A stretch of 60,000 bases of DNA from Nematostella vectensis (taxonomy: Eukaryota > Cnidaria > Anthozoa > Actiniaria > Edwardsiidae): NCBI RefSeq assembly GCF_932526225.1, contig NC_064041.1, forward strand, positions 5,082,046 through 5,142,045, written 5' to 3'. Both the position numbers and the translations under genes were made by a program. The notes under the pieces were generated by a model. It had not been told where the DNA came from, searched no databases, and worked only from the letters and a program-made list of their open reading frames with translations. How positions within the stretch are numbered: position 1 is the first letter of the stretch; each line of letters starts with the position of its first letter. Shown here in pieces: positions 1-10,426 of this stretch.

Positions 1-458
1 AATGGCTCAGCAAGAGCTTTGTTGATTAAGGGACCTAAAATAGGCTCCTTCTCTTGGCGAGACTCTTCTGACCTTATAGAAGCTAGAACTTTAGTCCTTT
101 TGGAAAACTCCGCTAGAGATAACTCATTGAGTTTCGTTTAAGATCACTAACCAGTTCGGCCACAACTGCATTGTGGAGCCTTCTTTCACAGATTTCTACA
201 ATTTTTTATGAGTGTAGTCCCTAACATGTAGAATCAACTTCCGTCCTAGGTCAACCCTTTTCTAAATATGGTTGGCCTACAATGTTCCTTGTTTGGACTG
301 CTTCTAAAGGTCCATTATCAGGCCGTAGCAGTGGGCCCGCTATGGCTATGATTATAATTCTTACAATCCACCCAGAGACCAGAGACAGGATACTATCATT
401 TTATTCAAATTATTTTTCATCTTCACAATGTACAATTCCAAAAAAAAGAAAATTCCAT
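1..458. other. No gene recognised
   Basis: No conserved protein motif, repeat or RNA gene was recognised. A 95-residue ORF on the plus strand starts near 282 but has low-complexity, hydrophobic composition and no domain, so I treat it as chance. Confidence 0.5.
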
Positions 459-1715
459 TCAGTGACCATAGAGGGAATGCACATATACTCCCAGCTCCTC
501 TGCTCTGTCTTCCTCCTCTTCCTCTTTATCATCATCATTAAAAAACCCAGTGAGCTTGCTTACTTTTAAATCACCATCATCATCATATATCTTGACTTTG
601 TAGTGTGGAATTGGAATATCATTGGCTAAGCACTTGTCCCAGCACTCTTGTAGATAACTTCTTTCTGATTTTATTGTCTGTGATCTAAAGTGATGAAGTG
701 GTGGACCAGCTGTCCTTGAACCTAACTCTTGGGGGCCATCAAAAAAACTCCACACCACTAGCAACTTGCCTCTACCATACACCCTCTCCACACAAAAGAA
801 AATCTGAGATGCGCTCCAGGTGAGCCTGATAATCATTAGGGTGTCGAAGAATATATCTGTTTGGAATGATTAAGTTGGATAGTGCAGATGATGACTTGGC
901 AATACTGTTGATTTTGGATTCTTGTTCACTCAAAGTGTTTCTGTGTTGGTCAGCTAGCTTTAGTTCAGCCTGCATACGAACTAGGCCGGGTGTGATTATT
1001 TCACCAGGACGTCTGCTCGAGGTATTTTCTGCTATTGCAGAGAAGGTGTTAAAGTGGCGCTCCTGCTGTTCAGTATTTACAGATCGACCACTGACCAGTC
1101 TCGACTGGATTGGGGAATGGACAACAAGAGAGTGGAAGTAGCGCCCATACAGCTTTCGGTCGGTCAAGGACTTTGTTTCCTTGATAACCTCTTTCAAAGT
1201 CATGGCATGAAGGAAGCTCTGGTTGTGGAGACGCAAAATATCTCTTGGACATCTTTTGCTTGGGTGGCTATACAATAGTCTTGACACTTCTGTTAGAGTA
1301 TCAAAGACTGTTTGTGGTTTCTCAGACATGACACCTGTCAAATAAAACAAAACCATTTTGAGTAAATTTACTTTATCCGCTACTTTTTCTGTTATTGTCA
1401 ACTCTCTAATAATTAATGTTTAATAGAAAATTTGCAGGTTTGCTGTCATAATTTAGCTAACATGCAATTATTTTAACTTGATCTTGATTGTGTTTCCTTT
1501 AAGTACAATGTGTAACTTACCTCTCATTTGCTTTCCAAGAACAGCGCATAGTTGCCTCATGTCTGTGCCTCTTAGCTTGTCTTTAGTGCCAGTGACAGTA
1601 GCTTTTACCCTTTCAAATTCTTGTTTTTCTAGGTGCAGTGGCAGTTCTTCAACTATGTTTGAGATGTGTTCCTTGACATCATGTATTGGTTCAGTTGGAA
1701 GAACTTCGTAGAATC
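459..1715 (-). pseudogene. Spliced TE-associated protein fragment, frameshifted
   Basis: Two exons can be seen on the minus strand. The first, 1715 to 1521, begins after a TTTCAG acceptor and ends at a GTAAGT donor. The second starts at 1334 after a TTTGACAG acceptor. The phases agree: G|GT restores a glycine. The second exon reads through a stretch containing LYGRYFHSLVVHSP and ERHFNTFSAI, a signature I associate with large uncharacterised proteins repeated in cnidarian and lancelet genomes. The frame ends near 772 (DFLLCGEG) but resumes one frame over in the ORF 836 to 459 (WSFFDGPQELGS), so a single-base frameshift lies around 790-810. That second part ends in an acidic tail. No catalytic function can be assigned. 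The start is missing upstream. Confidence 0.5.
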
Positions 1716-1830
1716 CTGAAACAAAGATAAAGTGTAAGATAAATAATTTCAACCTTATTCAATATTTGCTATAATGATGTGAACATTGGTGTCCACTTTA
1801 TGTGTTAATGTAAAAGTCAATTTGCATAGA

Positions 1831-2270
1831 ATTACTAACATACTGTGAAAAGAGTAAACGCGGCTGGGGTTCAACTAATTTATTAAAATCTGCCACTGAT
1901 CTAAATTACAAGTGAATTATTAATAATAATAAAATACGATAAAATGAATAAACCCCCACTTGGGAGGGTGGGTGTGGTAAAAAGCTAAGCGTGCTCTCAG
2001 TTGAATAGGACGGTGAACTGAGCAATCACATCACATGCTTGAGATTAAATATCGTATAACCTGGCATTACCAACATGCCATTCTGATTGGTGTACTAATT
2101 GATCTACGTTAATAATTACCCATTTGACAGGTCAAAATTAACAAATTACTAACATACTGTGAAAAGAGTAAACGCGGCTGGGGTTCAACTAGTTTATTAA
2201 AATCTGCCACTGATCTAAATTACAAGTGAATTATTAATAAAAATAAAATACGATAAAATTAATAAACCCC
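1831..2270. repeat. Pair of ~126-bp direct repeats
   Basis: A segment starting ATTACTAACATACTGTGAAA at 1831-1957 recurs almost identically at 2145-2270, an offset of 314 bp. The copies differ at only a few positions. They lie just downstream, in the minus-strand sense, of the tyrosine-recombinase pseudogene and may be structural repeats of that element. The 187 bp between them (1958-2144) is unique in this window. Confidence 0.75.
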
Positions 2271-2386
2271 AAACCCGAAAAAATAATAAACTAATTAAAA
2301 ATATGAATAGAAAGAAATAAGGAAAAAAATATATTAATAGAAGTAGAATGGCATGAAGAGTATTGACACGTATAACGATAACTGTG

Positions 2387-2800
2387 TTATTGCTTGTTTG
2401 CAAGCCTAGTTGTAATAGAATTGAGAATAGCAAGCTTTTTTCTACTTGATAGAGTTAAGTAGACTAAATATGCATCACCCTTCCAATCACCCTGCGCTTT
2501 GATGAATTCAGTCGGTGCCCCGCGATTAAACGCGAATGTAGCCCCGCCTTTGCGAAAGCTGCGCGACGAAAAATTGGAGGGATTCAGCCCTATGGCATAA
2601 ACACATTTCTTAAGAAAAGAATTAAAGTGCGAAGCTAAAACTGGCGTCGTTTGGATGCCGCGAGGAATTACAAAACAGGGACTATTCGGCGCTGCAGGAA
2701 CTATATCAAAATATCGCTTCAATGCGGAAACAGGGCAAAGTGGCGAACCTGGTATGGTTGGCAAAGGAATCTCTTAGATCCGCTCCTGAAATTGAAGTGT
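2387..2800 (-). pseudogene. Tyrosine recombinase C-terminal domain (Crypton/DIRS-like), broken
   Basis: The minus-strand reading contains the C-terminal half of a tyrosine recombinase. A proline-rich lead-in (LCPVSALKRYF) is followed by SSRSFRKGGATFA, where the HxxR box should be, and by GDWKGDAYLVYL, which supplies the W and the candidate nucleophilic Tyr. This order is what I expect for metazoan Crypton or DIRS/Ngaro integrases. Upstream, the same frame has FQERI then a TAA then EIPLPTIPG, and another TAA shortly before that, so the copy is dead. No reverse transcriptase is seen nearby, which favours a Crypton-like or truncated element over a full DIRS element. Ends at a stop near 2387. Confidence 0.6.
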
Positions 2801-2899
2801 TTAGTTCGATAAACCGACAATAGAGCACCAGAGAAAACAAAGGCCACTTGATTGCGTCTAAGGAAAAGGTTTGCGGAACTTAACAAATTGTTTGACGTT

Positions 2900-3830
2900 A
2901 CATGTATTTGGTAAAAAATAAATAAACAAACCTGTGTATTGTCTGCCATGTCATTAACTTCCCCGAGAAGTCCTTCTTTGTCAAATTCAACTTCACATGG
3001 TGGTGGTGAATGTCGGTTTTTTTTACATTTCCCGTTGTTTTCGAGGTGCCTCCTCTTTAGTACACGAGACGACGCCTCGCTTTTTGTCTCAAAGTAGAGA
3101 GCAAGTCGTTGTTTTTCCCGTTGAGAATACGACTGCCTCGTGGCCAGGAGAACATCGCAATCTTGCTTTGCCATCAGTGTTTGCAGGTGTATTTTTTCCG
3201 TAAGCGCCCTCTGCCGCCTTTCTTGTTTGAGCTGATTTCGAGATTTTTTTAGTTGCAGGCCTAGACTCGGGACTTTGGTTTGAGCCTCGGCAAAGGTCAT
3301 TCCAGTCAGTTTTTCAAAAGGACCGGAGATGCTAGCACATATATTCTTAGCGATCGATTTTGCAGCTTTGGCGCTTGCTCTCGGATTGTTCTTTCCCTTT
3401 CCTTGCTTTTTCGCTTCCTTGATTAAAGCCAAGGCTGGTTTAGTGTTTATAATTGTTTTTTTTACATTATTTGGAATGGAAGCCAGCAGGGAATGCATTG
3501 GGTAATGGTGTGTCAGGCATCCATTGCAATCACGGAGAGTGTGCTTCTTTTTTCTTTCTCTGTCAGGGATTGCCATTTAAACGAAGAAAAGTGCTCAATG
3601 TAACTTGCCCGTGCAGATGGTGTTATTCTTCGTATGGAGTTGTTTAGCGCCTGCGATCTCTTTCTGAACGTGGTGAAGTCGACATAGAATACACGTTGGA
3701 ACTCCCCGCCAAATTTGTGCAGATAACTCAGCCAACGTTGCTCTATTTTTTTCTCGAGCTTCCCGTTTTCTTTCTGGTAGCTCTGTTTTACCGCAACTCG
3801 TGCAAATCCACAACCAAAAGTCCCCGCCAT
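2900..3830 (-). pseudogene. ORF upstream of tyrosine recombinase, frameshifted
   Basis: An ORF starting at an ATG at 3830 (MAGTFGCGFA) runs to 3513 and is rich in basic and aromatic residues. Near LTEKEK the reading shifts by one base into a second frame that continues KHTLRDCNGC, then an Ala/Lys-rich helical stretch and a long coiled-coil-like region, fading near 2900. The K-HTLRDC-xGC motif recurs in uncharacterised cnidarian repeat proteins and may be a small zinc-binding motif. It has the same orientation as, and lies directly before, the recombinase, so it is probably the N-terminal or accessory protein of that element. No enzyme motif is visible. Confidence 0.45.
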
Positions 3831-3951
3831 TACTACACAGTATAGTATATTTGAGGAGAAATACTTGATCTGACCGTAAACTCAATAAATCGTTTCGAAA
3901 ATCCCGCCTAAATTTGAGCTTGTTTTTATTGCGGCTGATAAAATCTGTCAC

Positions 3952-5107
3952 ATTTCGGATATTATAGGAGTTGAATTACGCATATTGGGTTAAATATTAG
4001 ACGTTGCTTAATTCTAAAGCTTAGGAGAAACTTATTTGCTTCTAAGACAAGCAAAATTACGCTGCGTCATTCATCAAAATAACACACAGGTAGATACAAA
4101 TTCGTACCCTATATTAAATTGAATTTAATCAAATTGGAAACAAACAATACATATAATAACAAATGATTAATGTTTCAGCTAATTGGCATAAAATACACAC
4201 TTATTCTTGATGGGAAACAGCCTACATCGCCGGCTTCTGTGATATTTCCCTTTCCCTCGTCCGCCATGTTTTACTTGGTACCCTAGCCTTGTAAATGAGT
4301 TCCTCAGTTCCCATTCGCTGATCCATTCCTATAGAAACACTCATCTGTAGTGCCCAGTTCCTTTGGCGGCGTATAAACAAAATGGCTGCGGACGCTTCAG
4401 CACGGATAGTTGAACTTGGAAATGCACGAAGTCCAGTTCAAAATCAAGACTTATTAGAATAAAAGCAGTCTCAACTTCAAGAATTCGTGTATATCTTGTA
4501 GAATATAGGTGGATGAGTACGACCTGTTGTAAAACAAGTCTTAAATTCGAGGTAAAGGCCGGTCAGATAATTGAATTCGAGGACGTATTTTTTGTAGTAA
4601 TTTTATTTAATGCGACCTAAACTCTTGTCCGTAGCGATCCAGCAGATTCTAGCTCATATGATCCCTTAGTTATCATATAAAAATATTGGAATGCTTATTT
4701 TATGCATCTTCTTACTGGACTTTCTCGAAATTCGATGGGCCCTCCATATCTGTTTTTATAGTGTAGTATTTCAAGGTATTATCTTTCATAGAAAACTTTT
4801 TTTCGAATCTCCAGATTAAGGATTAAGAATCAAATAATCCTTACAATTTTGAAGATAATACATGCAACCATGAATATTTTATTGATTATTTTCGATTTTC
4901 TGCTGCATTGTACGGTAAAGCCCTTGCCTTAATCTACCTGAGAAATGTGTCATGCTTATAATTCTCCTAAAAACTTTTTTCGCTTATATTTTTTTAAATA
5001 AAATCGTAAATATTATTCCAGAATATGGTAGTATTTAATGTAGGGATTCAGTTAATGTAAAAATCGTATTTTTTCGTATTTTATGTCCACACAAAACTGT
5101 TCCGTAA
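3952..5107. other. AT-rich spacer with two short divergent ATG ORFs
   Basis: No domain is recognisable. Two short ORFs begin with good ATG contexts on opposite strands about 116 bp apart: minus-strand MADEGKGNITEAGD from 4266 and plus-strand MAADASARIVELG from 4382 (26 codons). They could be first exons around a shared promoter or chance. The rest (4500-5107) is AT-rich with no signal. Confidence 0.3.
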
Positions 5108-5329
5108 CCTTAAGGGTGGACCACAATATGATTACCCTCGTCGTCGGATCCCTCTGAAGTCAGGGATCTGTGGAGAATCGCCTCCGCCATACCATTCCTT
5201 AGTGCAACTTGGCCTGTTTTTCGTTGTTGGTAGTCCCAGAACCCAATCCGAACACCTTACTCTTCAAAAAAAAAAAAAGCAATGACAAGCTTCCACAGCT
5301 GACTGACTTTTTGAAGCGGGAATTGGTCC

Positions 5330-5960
5330 ATCTCCTCTCAGAAGTCGTCGAAGAAATCACAATAATTACGAACTAAAGAAAGGGCCTTTAAAAAAGTGTC
5401 GACATTGACCCTACAAGACTACATCTTGCACTTTCACCAAGAGAATCATAACATGATTTTTTTTCTCCCTAGCATCCACTAAGCAGGTCAACCAATGTGG
5501 TCGATGTTTGTTTTCTACCCCAGAAGTATGTATAGGGAATATAAGGTAATCACTCAAAGTCAAATCTTCATTACGGATCTTTCATTGCATTTGATTTTTT
5601 GTATAGAGATTTGTGTCAAAAACCGTCACATGCAGCCCAATTTCTCTTGCTCTTGACTTGATGAAACATCATTCAGTTCATTCGGATACAATACTGTAAG
5701 TATATCCCGGGCACATACAACAATATTTCCAATTTCAGACACGATGCGGTCGGGTGGAACGGATTTCACTTTCGTAAGTTGTACAACCTCGGGGTTTTCC
5801 GCTTTTCTACTTTTTGCGACAACTTCCGCTTTTTGCTTGTTATCCTTGCCTTCATTCTGGTTTATCGTTTGGATCTTTACTGACACGTCCTTCTGGTCTT
5901 CACGCTCATACAAAACCAAGTACACTTCCTGCTGTAGAAACCGTATCTTTATTTAAGATA
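5330..5960 (-). pseudogene. ULP1/C48-like protease domain (copy 1)
   Basis: The minus strand reads LYPNELNDV, then KSRAREIGL and TVFDTNLYTK, then SDYLIFPI, and then RPHWLTCLVDARE. This is the order of ULP1/SENP domains: a WLND-like start, an F-x-T-x-x-Y-T-K stretch, a [D/S]-Y-[D/L]-[I/L]-[I/F]-xPI strand and the catalytic His in HW followed by a strand ending in D. Copy 2 preserves the catalytic-Asp region better (FNDSLGD). The catalytic Cys cannot be fixed with confidence; SCGSLSLLFF in one frame near 5300 is a candidate. Upstream (5925-5730) is a Lys/Glu-rich linker joined to the USP domain. Frames are broken. SUMO- or ubiquitin-like deconjugation would be the family activity; substrate unknown. 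Confidence 0.6.
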
Positions 5961-5989
5961 TAGGTTGCCGAATCACGCGTTTGGCGTCA

Positions 5990-6660
5990 CACACCATTAT
6001 GGTGTTTTCGCAATGCCTTCGTATTGCCACATAGTGCGCGTTATCCATTCTGCGTCCCTTATGAACTCCATCGTTTTAAGCACATAACCAGATTTCTAGG
6101 ATGCGAAGATATAGCAGTACTTTTTCTGTGGGTGGTTTTAAGGTTGCATTTGTGACATATAACTTTGTTTTCCGTGCCTAGAGTTTCTTCGTTCCAAAAT
6201 TCTTCTACACAATCTTTTGTTCCTATTGCAATCCCTTCGCCTTTCTCAGCAATTTCCGCTGTAATGCAATCAAATATATCGCTGTTAAGTCGTTCTTGAG
6301 CGTTACACGCTACACACTTGTACGCATAGGTAATATTTCCTTCAAATTCTCTGGCAGAATAGCTTTTCTCATCTCTTAACTTGACCATAATTGCCGTGAA
6401 AGCCTCGTGCACGTCATGTTGCTGTCCTTTTGTATAGCCATCAAACCCGAGCAGGTCTAATAGCTTTGTTGGATCGATCGGATTTCCATGAATACTATTC
6501 AGGTAATCAATGGTCGTTTCAAGAGATGTAGTGTAGGGCAGGTCTACAGAGGCACTATTTCCTTTAAAAGAAGAAGAACATGAAAGAAACTGTAGAAGCG
6601 CATCAAGCCAGCAATTGTTAGACGAGTTCGATATTCCTGTGACTAAATTACCTGCCGGGC
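5990..6660 (-). pseudogene. USP-type deubiquitinase domain (copy 1)
   Basis: Minus-strand order from about 6645: SSNNCWLDALLQF is the USP Cys box with the catalytic Cys after NN; GQQHDVHEAF is the equivalent of the QQDAHEF box; KVICHKC plus an upstream CVACNA gives the zinc-ribbon cysteines; HPRNLVMCLKRW matches the USP strand usually written P-x-x-L-x-[IVL]-x-L-K-R-[FW]; and MDNAHYVAI is the His box. Between RW and the His box a segment present in copy 2 and in the 43.2-kb fragment has been lost, so the domain is shortened. USPs are papain-like cysteine peptidases that remove ubiquitin. Finding one in the same reading direction and order in both repeat copies indicates it is element-encoded, not a chance neighbour. 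Confidence 0.7.
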
Positions 6661-6772
6661 CTTCGACTTCGTAGCTTGAAGAAGTTTGTTGTTCTGTCCT
6701 CTTTACATGTCCCTTTTGTTGTTTTTGATTTGTAAGTTGCGGTACATGCTTGCTTATTTTGGTTCCTCTTGG

Positions 6773-7457
6773 TTATTTCTTTTTTTGGTCTTCTTTGTCT
6801 TGGGAGTTCTTCTCAGGGTATTCAAGAAGAGGGAATTTTGGAGGTTGCTGATAGACTCCATGCTTCTTATCGGGCGATTGCATTGTCTTGGGTATTTTGG
6901 CCCATGAATCTGTCGATCCAGGAAATTCAGAGACATCCTTGTGGCGTAGCTTGCGTTTTCTTGAAAGGGTTAGCACTTTCTTAGTGACCCCTGATGTGAG
7001 CTCTCTGCTCGGCGACAAACTGGTCAACCCTCAAAAGCCTCCTTCCCTTAAAATCGATATATTTCTTGAGTTTCATGTGATTTCTTATTTGACCATTGGT
7101 GGCCATTGGAGACTTTTTTCTGAGAACAGGAACGTTGCTTATAATGGGCTGTTTCCTACACAATTTATTCAGCATAAAGGAGCTCCACAAGGGTGCTAAA
7201 TGCAACTTCGATTTTATAAATGCTAGCAATTCTGGTGCATAATAAGAATTGTTGTTCCTATTGCTCTTATGTACATTGTTGTCCTTCTGGAAAATAGGTT
7301 TTTAAAAGTACGCAACAAAAGGTCTTGTTCTACATCTTATATCAATGTACTTGGAAGGTCTCTAAGTGATGCGTCATCGATGTCGGTTTGCACTTTATTT
7401 TGGTCATTATAAATTAAAGCCTCAATTCTCTTTTTAACTCGCCCGTAAGCCGCCAAT
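6773..7457 (-). pseudogene. Transposase-to-USP linker region (copy 1)
   Basis: Two overlapping minus-strand frames (7229-6981 and 7027-6773) match copy 2 residues around LLAFIKSKLHLAPL, PMATNGQI, QFVAERRAHIRG and EFPGSTESWAKIPK. The TNGQIxNxMKLxK stretch resembles the region after the last catalytic acidic residue of MULE-type transposases, but I cannot prove it. The frame changes within this copy. It is cut at 7457 by the ISL2EU insertion and resumes at 13296. Confidence 0.5.
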
Positions 7458-7532
7458 TCTTGACTTTCACCCACGTGACACCGCACTTAACAACGGTTGC
7501 TATCCGCCATTACTGTGCCCCTCAAGCGTAAA
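7458..7532 (+). repeat. Left terminal inverted repeat of ISL2EU-like element
   Basis: It contains ACTTTCAC near 7464, ACGTGAC and the block TCCGCCATTACTGTGCCCCT (around 7506-7525), each found inverted at 13214-13293. The block sits just before the transposase ATG, so the TIR probably includes its promoter. Confidence 0.75.
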
Positions 7533-7563
7533 CAAACAGAGATATATAGTACTTTTACTCAAT

Positions 7564-9180
7564 ATGGTTCATTGTATAGTGGTTGGATGTGCTTCTAAAA
7601 GCGGAAAAAGTCGTGTTAGCTTTCATACAATACCCAAGATTGTATCAAATCAAGGAGAAGAGCACGAAGAACTCACTAGAGAGAGAAGAAGGCGCTGGAT
7701 TTCAGCAATAAGTCGAGGCGATACAGAGACGAAGAGAATCCTCGACAGTGAACGAGTATGTGGGTTACATTTTGTGACTGGAAAAGCTGCAGCCTCTTGG
7801 GATAGATATCACATCGACTGGGTGCCAACTCTAAACCTTGGAAAGCCACAAGCGAAGCAGCCTACAGTCGATAAACAAAAAGAAGAAGCGAGTTTGAAGG
7901 CTGAAAGGGCCAAGGAGCGCAGGAAGAGAAGCATCGAGCGTCAACAAATCGAAGCAGCTAAGAAGAGAAAAGAGCTGGAACAAACTGGTCTGACTGTGCA
8001 AAACATAGATTTTGCTATTGCTAGCACATCTACTGAAGATGTTTCAGGCCTAGACGCTCATTCTAACGAAGCTTGTGGCAGTACAAGTTATGAATATTTT
8101 GACGGCGACGAGACAGAGAAGGGAATTCAAACAGTCGTCCACGAAATGATTGATCGTTCCACTTCAACGGAGGACTTTGAAGTAGTTTCTGAAGGCAGGA
8201 GAAATAGAGGAATGCAGACTCAAGAATTCAATTATTTGTTTAAGAACTCTGTATATCAAGCTCCAGATAAAGACTTCTTCCAATCTCCAGATAAAGTTCG
8301 TTTTTACACTGGATTGCCTTCGTTTGATATACTAATGGTAGTGTTTGAACATGTAAGCCCGTACGTATCACGACGATCAGATTTAACCAGCTTGAACAGC
8401 TTTCAAGAATTTATCATTGTTTTGATGAAGTTACGGTTAAATGTACCATTTCAAGACTTCGCATACCGTTTTGAGGTGTCCTTAACAAGTGTGTCAAGGG
8501 TATTCACCTCATGGATACATGCAATGGACTCGAGGCTGTCTTGCTTCATTCATTGGCCTGCAAGGGAACAGCTGTGGAAAACTATGCCAATGTGTTTTCA
8601 GTACACCTTTGGTCGTAAGGTTACTGTAATAATTGATTGTTTCGAAGTTTTTATTGAGAAACCAACAAACCTTATGGCCAGAGCTCAGACCTTTTCTTCA
8701 TATAAGAACCACAACACTGTTAAGATTTTGATTGGAATCACACCCCAAGGCACTATCTCATTTGTTTCTGAGGCTTGGGGAGGAAGAACATCAGATAAAT
8801 TTCTGACTGAGAACTGTGGAATCCTAGAAAAATTGATACCAGGAGATACTATAATGGCAGATAGAGGATTTACAATTTCTGAGAGTGTTGGTTTGAAGCA
8901 AGGAAAGCTAGTGATTCTTGCATTCACCAAAGGAAAAGCTCAGCTGCACCCAGTAGATGTAGAGCGTTCAAGAGGCATAGCGAATGTGAGGATCCATGTG
9001 GAGCGAGTGATAGGTCTACTACGAAGGAAATATACTATATTAGAAGGAACACTCCCCACTAAATTCTTGAGTTGTGACCAGAACGGTCCCACAGAAAACC
9101 AGGTACCCATAATAGACCGTATTCTAAGAGTTTGTTCAGCCCTTGTAAATTTTTGCCCATCAATAGTACCACTTGATTAG
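7564..9180 (+). CDS. THAP-domain DDE transposase (ISL2EU/DDE_Tnp_4 type)
   Basis: An intact 538-residue ORF with an ATG 106 bp inside the left TIR. The N terminus is a THAP zinc finger: C4-x4-C9, then C66-x2-H69, then a conserved-type WVPT box near residue 86. A basic coiled region (about 100-140) and an acidic linker follow. From about residue 240 there is a helix-turn-helix ([12 protein letters not shown]) and then the RNase-H-fold catalytic core: first Asp in VIIDCFEVF, second Asp in IMADRGF, Glu in [15 protein letters not shown]. All three catalytic positions are present. It is expected to bind the TIRs and cut the element out and in, in the nucleus. This is the only clearly intact long gene in the window and may still be functional. 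Confidence 0.88.
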   Translation: MVHCIVVGCASKSGKSRVSFHTIPKIVSNQGEEHEELTRERRRRWISAISRGDTETKRILDSERVCGLHFVTGKAAASWDRYHIDWVPTLNLGKPQAKQPTVDKQKEEASLKAERAKERRKRSIERQQIEAAKKRKELEQTGLTVQNIDFAIASTSTEDVSGLDAHSNEACGSTSYEYFDGDETEKGIQTVVHEMIDRSTSTEDFEVVSEGRRNRGMQTQEFNYLFKNSVYQAPDKDFFQSPDKVRFYTGLPSFDILMVVFEHVSPYVSRRSDLTSLNSFQEFIIVLMKLRLNVPFQDFAYRFEVSLTSVSRVFTSWIHAMDSRLSCFIHWPAREQLWKTMPMCFQYTFGRKVTVIIDCFEVFIEKPTNLMARAQTFSSYKNHNTVKILIGITPQGTISFVSEAWGGRTSDKFLTENCGILEKLIPGDTIMADRGFTISESVGLKQGKLVILAFTKGKAQLHPVDVERSRGIANVRIHVERVIGLLRRKYTILEGTLPTKFLSCDQNGPTENQVPIIDRILRVCSALVNFCPSIVPLD

Positions 9181-10426
9181 CTAGTTTAAATGAATTTTTA
9201 TTGTTTTCTAAGACAATACCCTGGTGGAAATCTTTCCCAGAATCCTAGTAGATAATGGATCTTTAATCATCCTATCAAGATCCTGTGGGACTCTAAGACT
9301 TTGGTAAATCCTAATCCTGGACAGAATCCTGTTTGGGATCCTGATAGAATCTTACAGGATCCTGGAAAATATTTTCACAAGGGGAGTGCAAGAATTATGT
9401 ACTAGACTAAAGATCAACCACTTACCTCTGGCCAAAATACCTAAATCCATTTTTGGACTACTTGATTACTTTCAGCATATACATTGTTGCTATTGTAAAT
9501 AATTATTGATATTTATTAATAGAGTGGTTTTCATTAACCTATTAATACATTCTGAGGTAATATACCTTAAATCCATTTGTGTTCTTTTATTTGTACAGCT
9601 ACTCACCATACTTTATATCAAAGGTTAATGTAAATCATTCTAACTAAAGCAATAGCACTGAAACTGTGAAACAAGGACTAACTAAAAAGTACAAATAGTA
9701 CTAATTAAGCAATAGAAAACAAAGGATTTTGCTACTATTTGTCTCTATAGTTAATAGTAGACATATTTTAGTTATTTCATGGTTTAAGTGTTATCGCGCT
9801 ATTGGACAAAATTATTTAGCTGCTTATCAGGTGATCTAAAACAGCAAAGATACATGTTATGTTAACAAAAAGTTTTTTTTGTAAACAAGTGTTAATCATT
9901 TAAAAATCTATGATGTAAATGCATGTCTAAGTTGGCAAATAACAAACTCATAGTGACTGGTTTTAAACTAAAAAGCAACAACAAGATTGTTGAATTTTTT
10001 AATCAAATATTATTTATATATCTAAAGTCATCTTGCACATTGTCAATATAATATTAAGAACAGGAACAAAATAATTTCAATATTTAGCAAAATTATTTCA
10101 AAACATGACAATATTGCTTAAATTCATATCTCTGGTAAATTCGATGGCAAATTATTGTAAATTTTATGTATCATTGTGAATGATTTCACATTATTTTACA
10201 CCAATGGACATGCAAATATGTTTTGTTATTTACAAAATTCAGTGATTTTTACTGCATTTAGATTGAAAACAATTTAACTGCAAAATAAAAAGGATTAAAT
10301 ATTGCAGAATAGTGCTAATTAAGGATAGTAAACAACAGATCGCACTATTTAGTATTACTAGACAGGTTTTGTGGATAGCTCAATGGCTGCATTGTTTGCA
10401 CTCTAATTACAAAATTTATCAAGAAA
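9181..10426. other. Non-coding interior of ISL2EU-like element
   Basis: An AT-rich stretch between the convergent 3' ends of the two element genes. At 9230-9370 it holds a cluster of imperfect short repeats built on GATCCTG and AATCCT. Nothing else is recognised. Confidence 0.55.

Noticed and set aside
5626-5925. Linker ORF as an independent gene
   Set aside because: It joins USP and ULP1 domains in both copies and has no start of its own.
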